DNA from: Deferribacteres bacterium
Lineage (GTDB): Bacteria > Nitrospirota > Thermodesulfovibrionia > UBA6902
Length of the DNA: 11,198 bases
Assembly (NCBI GenBank): GCA_013152795.1
Contig: JAADFS010000114.1
Location: 1-11,198 of the forward strand
Direction: 5' to 3'
Position 1 is the stretch's first letter. Each line of letters begins with the position of its first letter. Positions 7,730-11,198 of the stretch are shown here, piece after piece. Made by a program: the position numbers and the translations under genes. Under the pieces are notes generated by a model. It had not been told where the DNA came from, made no database searches, and saw only the letters and a list, made by a program, of their open reading frames with translations.

Positions 7730-8187
7730 GCGGTGTTGAAAAAACATTCCGGAAGATTCTCAACGGCGTTTTTGTCATAACAACAAAAAAGGACGACAAG
7801 GTCAACGGCATGACCGCCGTATGGGTGGCGCGGGCGTCGTTCAAACCACCCCTCCTGTCCGTTTCCATAGGCAAGACCCGCTACAGCCATGACCTGATCA
7901 AGGAAAGCGGTGTCTTTGCAGTAAACATCCTCTCCGGAAAGCAGGTTGCCGAGGGAAGGCACTTCGGCTTCAAATCCGGAAGAAAGACCGACAAGTTCAA
8001 AGACATTGAGTATGATACAGGCAAAACAGGCTCTCCCATCCTGAGGGATACCGCCGGGTATCTTGACTGCAGGGTGGTCAACTCGTGTGATGCGGGAGAT
8101 CACACGATCTTTGTGGGTGAAGTCATTGATGCCGAAGCCCGCGAAGGTATCGAGCCGCTTCTTTACAGGCACGAAGATTTCTTTTAG
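7726..8187 (+). CDS. Flavin reductase-like, FMN-binding split-barrel protein
   Basis: The 153-residue product matches the flavin reductase-like domain: FVITTKKDDKVNGMTAVWVA, then KPPLLSVSIGKTRYSHDLI and GVFAVNIL. These conserved strands bind FMN in NAD(P)H:flavin oxidoreductases and in the N-terminal part of high-molecular-weight rubredoxins. At this length it is a stand-alone domain with no rubredoxin tail. Likely roles are supplying reduced flavin, or passing electrons to a diiron or rubredoxin partner, possibly in oxygen or stress defence; the partner is not visible here. The start at 7726 overlaps the upstream stop (ATGA) and has a strong AAGGAGG at 7713-7719 with 6 nt spacing. Substrate and cofactor specificity cannot be read from the sequence. 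Confidence 0.88.
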   Translation: MSGVEKTFRKILNGVFVITTKKDDKVNGMTAVWVARASFKPPLLSVSIGKTRYSHDLIKESGVFAVNILSGKQVAEGRHFGFKSGRKTDKFKDIEYDTGKTGSPILRDTAGYLDCRVVNSCDAGDHTIFVGEVIDAEAREGIEPLLYRHEDFF

Positions 8188-8205
8188 CCTTCGGGAATAC
8201 CAGCT

Positions 8206-8312
8206 CACCCCCCTCCCCCTAACCCCCTCCCGCCAGGGGAGGGGGGAGTTGTTTCTTCCTGCCCCCTGACAACTGCACCCTTAACTCAGAACTTAGAACT
8301 CAGAACTTAGAA
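8206..8312 (-). repeat. Dispersed composite repeat, copy B (inverted)
   Basis: Read on the minus strand, this has the same parts as copies A and C: four TTCTRAG heptamers (8285-8312 on + as CTCAGAA/CTTAGAA), TTAAGGGTGCAG, AAACAACTCCCCCCTCCC and GGGTTAGGGG-type sequence. On the + strand a 9-bp perfect hairpin pairs 8223-8231 with 8237-8245, followed by GAGTTGTTTCTTCCT. It fills most of the gap between the flavin reductase gene and the pstS promoter. It could also serve as a weak terminator for the upstream genes. Confidence 0.8.
8208..8231 (-). other. Four-tract G-quadruplex motif
   Basis: The minus strand reads GGG-A-GGGGG-TTA-GGGGG-A-GGGGGG: four G tracts of at least three, with loops of 1, 3 and 1 nt. 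This fits the canonical G4 rule with short loops, which usually gives stable structures. It lies within repeat copy B, in the template strand for rightward transcription, about 95 bp upstream of the Pho box. Whether it forms in the cell is not known. Confidence 0.6.
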
Positions 8313-8324
8313 CCCTACTTTATT

Positions 8325-8353
8325 CTTAACACCCCCTTAATATTCCTGTAACA
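8325..8353 (+). promoter_or_regulatory. Pho box (three 11-bp direct repeats) for pstS
   Basis: Three half-sites lie exactly 11 bp apart: CTTAACA (8325-8331), CTTAATA (8336-8342) and TGTAACA (8347-8353), each separated by a 4-nt spacer. PhoB and PhoP response regulators bind such head-to-tail 7+4 repeats upstream of phosphate-starvation genes. The TTAACA core is close to the TT(A/T/C)ACA half-site of B. subtilis PhoP. The position just upstream of pstS and next to a -10 element supports this. It is a prediction, but periodicity, position and target agree. Confidence 0.7.
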
Positions 8354-8362
8354 TTTCCCTGG

Positions 8363-8368
8363 TATCAT
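8363..8368 (+). promoter_or_regulatory. Predicted -10 element of the pstS promoter
   Basis: TATCAT matches five of six bases of TATAAT and starts 9 bp after the last Pho half-site. No separate -35 hexamer is evident, because the Pho box occupies that place, as in known PhoB-activated promoters. Transcription would begin near 8375, giving a leader of about 28 nt. Confidence 0.55.
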
Positions 8369-8384
8369 GTCTCTGAAACCCATC

Positions 8385-8394
8385 AAAAAGGAGG
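8385..8394 (+). promoter_or_regulatory. Strong Shine-Dalgarno of pstS
   Basis: AAAAAGGAGG lies 8 nt before the ATG at 8403. It decides that start over the in-frame ATG at 8367, which overlaps the predicted -10 element and would put a 12-residue charged leader before the signal peptide. Confidence 0.75.
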
Positions 8395-8402
8395 CCTGTA
8401 TT

Positions 8403-9467
8403 ATGAAGAGACCATTCGGACCGACGCTGGTTTTAATCCTGTTCGCCGCAGCAGCGCTGATGATGCCTTTGCCGGCGCCTGACGCAGGCGCGGCAGGCCG
8501 CGATTATATCAGCATAGTCGGCTCATCGACCGTGTATCCTTTCGCCACCGTTGTTGCGGAACGGTTCGGCAAGACCACGAAATTCAAGACCCCCAAGGTC
8601 GAGGCCACCGGCTCCGGCGGCGGGCTGAAGCTGTTCTGCTCGGGCATCGGCGTCCGCTACCCTGATATAACGAATGCCTCGCGCCGCATCAAGAAATCCG
8701 AGCTCGACAGGTGCAGGGCCAACGGTGTGAAGGAGATCACCGAGATAAAGATCGGCTATGACGGCATTGTCCTTGCAAACTCCCGCAAGGCCGCCAGGAT
8801 GAGGATCAGCCGTAAAGACCTCTTTCTTGCACTGGCCAAGGATGTGCCCTCGGGCATCGGCGAGTCGCTGATCCCGAATCCATATAAGACCTGGAAGGAC
8901 GTTAACCCCGCTCTGCCGGATGTCAGGATCGAAGTCCTCGGCCCCCCGCCCACCTCAGGCACAAGGGATGCCTTTGCAGAGCTGGCGCTGCAGGGCGGGT
9001 GCAGGGAATTCAGTTGGATAAGGGCCATGAAAAAAACGGACAAAAAGAGATACAAGGCCGTCTGTGAAGCCATACGTGAGGACGGCGCTTATATCGAGGC
9101 AGGGGAGAACGACATGCTCATCGTGAAGAAACTCGAGGCCAACCCCCATGCCTTCGGCATTTTCGGTTTTTCGTTCCTTGACCAGAATGCGGACAGGATA
9201 CAGGGCAGTATCATTGACGGTGTGGAGCCCACATTCGAAAACATTGCAAGCGGTCAATACCCCCTTGCGAGGCCGCTTTATTTCTATGTGAAGAAGGCCC
9301 ATGCAGAGATGATACCCGGTATCAAGGAATACATCAGAGAGTTTACCAGTGAAAAGGCCTGGGGGCCCGAGGGCTACCTTGTTGACAAGGGGCTTATTCC
9401 CATGCCGGACAAGGAGAGAGAAAAATTCCGCAGGGACGGCAGGAGTCTGAAAAACTTTTCAATGTAA
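8403..9467 (+). CDS. pstS: Phosphate ABC transporter, periplasmic phosphate-binding protein
   Basis: This protein captures inorganic phosphate in the periplasm and delivers it to the PstC/PstA channel. It has 354 residues from ATG 8403. An N-terminal signal peptide (MKRPFGPTLVLILFAAAALM) probably ends near DAGAAG. Phosphate-binding motifs of the PstS family are visible: GSSTVYPF (40-47), TGSGGGLKLF, and TSGTRDAF around S185-T187. C79/C104 and C200/C221 could form two disulfides in the oxidising periplasm. No lipobox Cys is seen, so it is likely soluble. A Pho box and strong Shine-Dalgarno lie upstream. pstC begins at the base after its stop codon. The family is clear. It is of the divergent type that accompanies long PstC proteins, so a related anion as ligand cannot be fully excluded. 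Confidence 0.94.
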   Translation: MKRPFGPTLVLILFAAAALMMPLPAPDAGAAGRDYISIVGSSTVYPFATVVAERFGKTTKFKTPKVEATGSGGGLKLFCSGIGVRYPDITNASRRIKKSELDRCRANGVKEITEIKIGYDGIVLANSRKAARMRISRKDLFLALAKDVPSGIGESLIPNPYKTWKDVNPALPDVRIEVLGPPPTSGTRDAFAELALQGGCREFSWIRAMKKTDKKRYKAVCEAIREDGAYIEAGENDMLIVKKLEANPHAFGIFGFSFLDQNADRIQGSIIDGVEPTFENIASGQYPLARPLYFYVKKAHAEMIPGIKEYIREFTSEKAWGPEGYLVDKGLIPMPDKEREKFRRDGRSLKNFSM

Positions 9468-10850
9468 ATGAAATATTCGATACTCATAGTTGCAGTTCTT
9501 ATCCTCTCGGCCGTTGGTTTTCAGGCGGGCAGGAGCCGCTCTTTTAAGGCCGTCAACGGGGAGATCAGGAGGCTTCACTCCCTGCCGGGATACTACGGCT
9601 GGTATGTCGCCCTGTGGTGCGCGCTGCCGGCTGTCATGATACTGCTTATGTGGCTTGCCTTTCAGTCTTCCGTGATTACATCCCTCGTTGTCTCCGGCCT
9701 GCCCCCGGAGATTCAGTCCCTGCCCCCGGAGCGGCTGTCGCTTGTCGTCAATGATATCGTAAACCTCGCCCGCGGCAATGCCGTCAACACCAGCCCGGCT
9801 GAGTTCCTGCTCGCCGCAGCGCAACACTACAACAGGCTGAAGGCCACCGCCTTCCTGGCGCTTGCGGCACTCGTCATGTCCGCCTGTGCCGCGGGGCTGG
9901 GGTTCGGCATGAGACATATCAATCCCGCGATGCGGGCGCGCGTAAAGGTTGAGCGTGTCATGAAGGTGATGATGGCGCTGTGTTCCATGGTGGCCATATT
10001 CACCACAATCGGCATAGTGCTGTCGGTCGTATTTGAGGCCGCCCGCTTTTTCAACCGGATACCTCCGGCCGATTTCCTGTTCGGGCTGCAGTGGAGCCCC
10101 CAGATAGCCATACGCAAAGACCAGGTCGGCGCGTCCGGGCTGTTCGGGGTCGTCCCGCTCCTGACAGGCACATTGATGATCTCGGCCATTGCCATGCTCG
10201 TTGCCGTTCCCATAGGGTTGATGGCCGCGGTATACATGTCGGAGTATGCGGCGGAGAGGGTCAGGACCGTTGTCAAACCCCTTCTGGAGATTCTCGCAGG
10301 CATTCCGACCGTTGTATACGGGTTTTTCGCCGCCCTGATCGTGGCGCCTTTTCTGAGGGACATCGGCGGCAGGGTAGGCCTGGACGTTTCATCAGAGAGC
10401 GCACTGGCGGCAGGCCTTGTTATGGGCATTATGATTATACCGTTTGTGTCATCGCTTTCCGATGATGTCATCAATGCCGTGCCGCAGGGCCTGCGGGACG
10501 CCTCCCTGGCCATCGGCGCCACCACGTCCGAAACCGTTGTCTACGTGGTGTTGCCCGCGGCCCTGCCGGGTGTCATAGGGAGCATACTCCTCGCCGTCTC
10601 CAGGGCCATCGGCGAGACAATGATCGTGGTCATGGCCGCGGGACTGACGGCCAGGCTCACGGCCAACCCCCTGGAGGCCGTGACGACCTTCACCGTGCAG
10701 ATCGTGACCCTGCTGATAGGGGATCAGGAGTTTGACAGCCCCAAGACACTGGCGGCTTTTGCACTGGGGCTGGTTTTGTTTATAATAACTCTCTGCCTCA
10801 ATATCATTGCTTTGTATGTGGTAAGGAGATACCGGGAACAGTATGAATGA
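9468..10850 (+). CDS. pstC: Phosphate ABC transporter permease, long-form PstC
   Basis: PstC is an inner-membrane permease that pairs with PstA to form the phosphate channel driven by PstB. At 460 residues it is much longer than E. coli PstC (about 320). The extra N-terminal part (about 1-180) has its own TM helices and the motif LHSLPGYYGWYVALW, typical of the long PstC forms that carry the N-terminal extension domain known as DUF3708. The permease core follows: FLFGLQWSP, GVVPLLTGTLMISAIAMLVAVPIGL, EILAGIPTVVYGFFA, and the EAA-like loop for the ATPase at D344-x5-G350 (DASLAIGAT). The start ATG follows the pstS TAA with no gap and no clear Shine-Dalgarno, so it probably depends on coupling to pstS. 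Five residues before the end is VVRRYREQYE, a usual PstC tail. Confidence 0.95.
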   Translation: MKYSILIVAVLILSAVGFQAGRSRSFKAVNGEIRRLHSLPGYYGWYVALWCALPAVMILLMWLAFQSSVITSLVVSGLPPEIQSLPPERLSLVVNDIVNLARGNAVNTSPAEFLLAAAQHYNRLKATAFLALAALVMSACAAGLGFGMRHINPAMRARVKVERVMKVMMALCSMVAIFTTIGIVLSVVFEAARFFNRIPPADFLFGLQWSPQIAIRKDQVGASGLFGVVPLLTGTLMISAIAMLVAVPIGLMAAVYMSEYAAERVRTVVKPLLEILAGIPTVVYGFFAALIVAPFLRDIGGRVGLDVSSESALAAGLVMGIMIIPFVSSLSDDVINAVPQGLRDASLAIGATTSETVVYVVLPAALPGVIGSILLAVSRAIGETMIVVMAAGLTARLTANPLEAVTTFTVQIVTLLIGDQEFDSPKTLAAFALGLVLFIITLCLNIIALYVVRRYREQYE

Positions 10851-10856
10851 TCCTTG

Positions 10857-10946
10857 TTCTAAGTTCTAAGTTCTGAGTTCTGAGTTCTGAGTTAAGGATG
10901 CAGAATGAAACAAGTCCCCCCTCCCTTTGGGATGGGGTTAGGGGAG
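10857..10946 (+). repeat. Dispersed composite repeat, copy C, between pstC and pstA
   Basis: Five TTCTRAG heptamers in tandem run from 10857 to 10891 (two TTCTAAG, three TTCTGAG). They are followed by TTAAGGATGCAG, GAAACAAGT and a hairpin of 9 bp with one mismatch pairing 10917-10925 with 10929-10937, then TTAGGGGAG. The blocks AAACAA, CCCCCCTCCC and GGGTTAGGGG match copy B read on the minus strand. It fills almost the whole 100-bp gap inside the pst operon. Confidence 0.82.
10940..10946 (+). promoter_or_regulatory. Shine-Dalgarno of pstA, formed by the repeat's 3' end
   Basis: AGGGGAG lies 4 nt before the pstA ATG at 10951 and belongs to the terminal TTAGGGG block shared with copy B. The repeat therefore appears to supply the ribosome-binding site. 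The hairpin just upstream (10917-10937) leaves this site only just outside its stem. Confidence 0.55.
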
Positions 10947-10950
10947 TGAT

Positions 10951-11198
10951 ATGATACGGAACAGCCATGAAGCCAGGCTGGAGCTGATAAAGGCCGGCCT
11001 GAAAAGGCGTTATGCAAAGGAGAAGATATTCAGGGCCCTCGGTGTCTCCGCGATAACCGCGGCGCTGATTATGCTGGCAGTACTGTTTGTCAGCATTACG
11101 AAAAACGGCTACAGCGCGTTTCAGCAGACATTCATACGCCTGGAGGTTTCTTTTGACGCCTCTGTGATAGACCCTGACAACACGGGAGACCCCGGTGT
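10951..11198 (+). CDS. pstA: Phosphate ABC transporter permease PstA, 3' partial
   Basis: The frame is open from ATG 10951 to the right edge, 82 full codons. It reads MIRNSHEARLELIKAGLKRR, then YAKEKIFRALGVSAI, a TM helix (TAALIMLAVLFVSI), and KNGYSAFQQTFIRLEV with FDASVIDPDNTGDP. This layout of a basic cytoplasmic start, an RYA-x-E-x2-FR motif, TM1, G-x2-AF-x-QT and a DP turn is typical of the N-terminal extension (the domain known as DUF3333) of long PstA proteins, which co-occur with long PstC. The position 100 bp after pstC supports the call. The permease core lies beyond the window, where pstB and phoU would be expected. Confidence 0.87.
   Translation, partial: MIRNSHEARLELIKAGLKRRYAKEKIFRALGVSAITAALIMLAVLFVSITKNGYSAFQQTFIRLEVSFDASVIDPDNTGDPG

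Overview
The window is ordinary bacterial chromosome, with ten protein genes all on the + strand. Two run off the edges: the first lacks its start and the last lacks its end. The source is a Gram-negative (diderm) bacterium, because an MCE/MlaD lipid-transport protein, exported proteins and a long-form proteobacterial-style PstC/PstA pair are all present. The coding is moderately GC-rich with heavy use of AGG (Arg) and ATA (Ile). Together with the gene content this suggests Nitrospirota (Thermodesulfovibrionia-like) or a deltaproteobacterial lineage. That placement is an inference, not a demonstrated result.

Layout. (1) Positions 1-1445 hold the 3' part of an MCE-domain protein. It has a TM segment, an MCE domain, a long helical region and a C-terminal beta-strand-rich domain that looks like an outer-membrane barrel, an architecture like the trans-envelope MlaD of Veillonella. 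(2) Positions 1446-1650 are intergenic, with one copy of a composite repeat and a good sigma70-type promoter. (3) Positions 1651-3441 encode an exported protein with FG-GAP/VCBS-like repeats and no assigned function. (4) Positions 3538-7318 form the classic envelope and isoprenoid cluster uppS-cdsA-dxr-rseP, tightly packed and partly overlapping. It supplies undecaprenyl-PP synthase, CDP-diacylglycerol synthase, DXP reductoisomerase and the site-2 protease. (5) Positions 7373-8187 hold a small CxxCxxCC (YkgJ-type) cysteine-cluster protein coupled by an ATGA overlap to a flavin-reductase-like FMN protein. (6) Positions 8188-8402 are intergenic, with a second, inverted repeat copy that contains a strong G-quadruplex motif on the minus strand. 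It is followed by a three-repeat Pho box and a -10 element. (7) From 8403 to the end lie pstS, pstC and the start of pstA, the high-affinity phosphate importer. A third repeat copy sits between pstC and pstA and appears to supply pstA's Shine-Dalgarno sequence.

How it fits together. Regions 1 and 4 both serve the cell envelope: phospholipid trafficking, phospholipid precursor, lipid carrier and envelope-stress proteolysis. Region 6-7 is a phosphate-starvation unit whose promoter has the organisation of known PhoB/PhoP targets.

I found no clear mobile element, tRNA, rRNA or CRISPR array. The less ordinary signals are the MCE-barrel fusion, the dispersed repeat family with its G4 motif and its role at the pstA start, and the uncharacterised FG-GAP protein.
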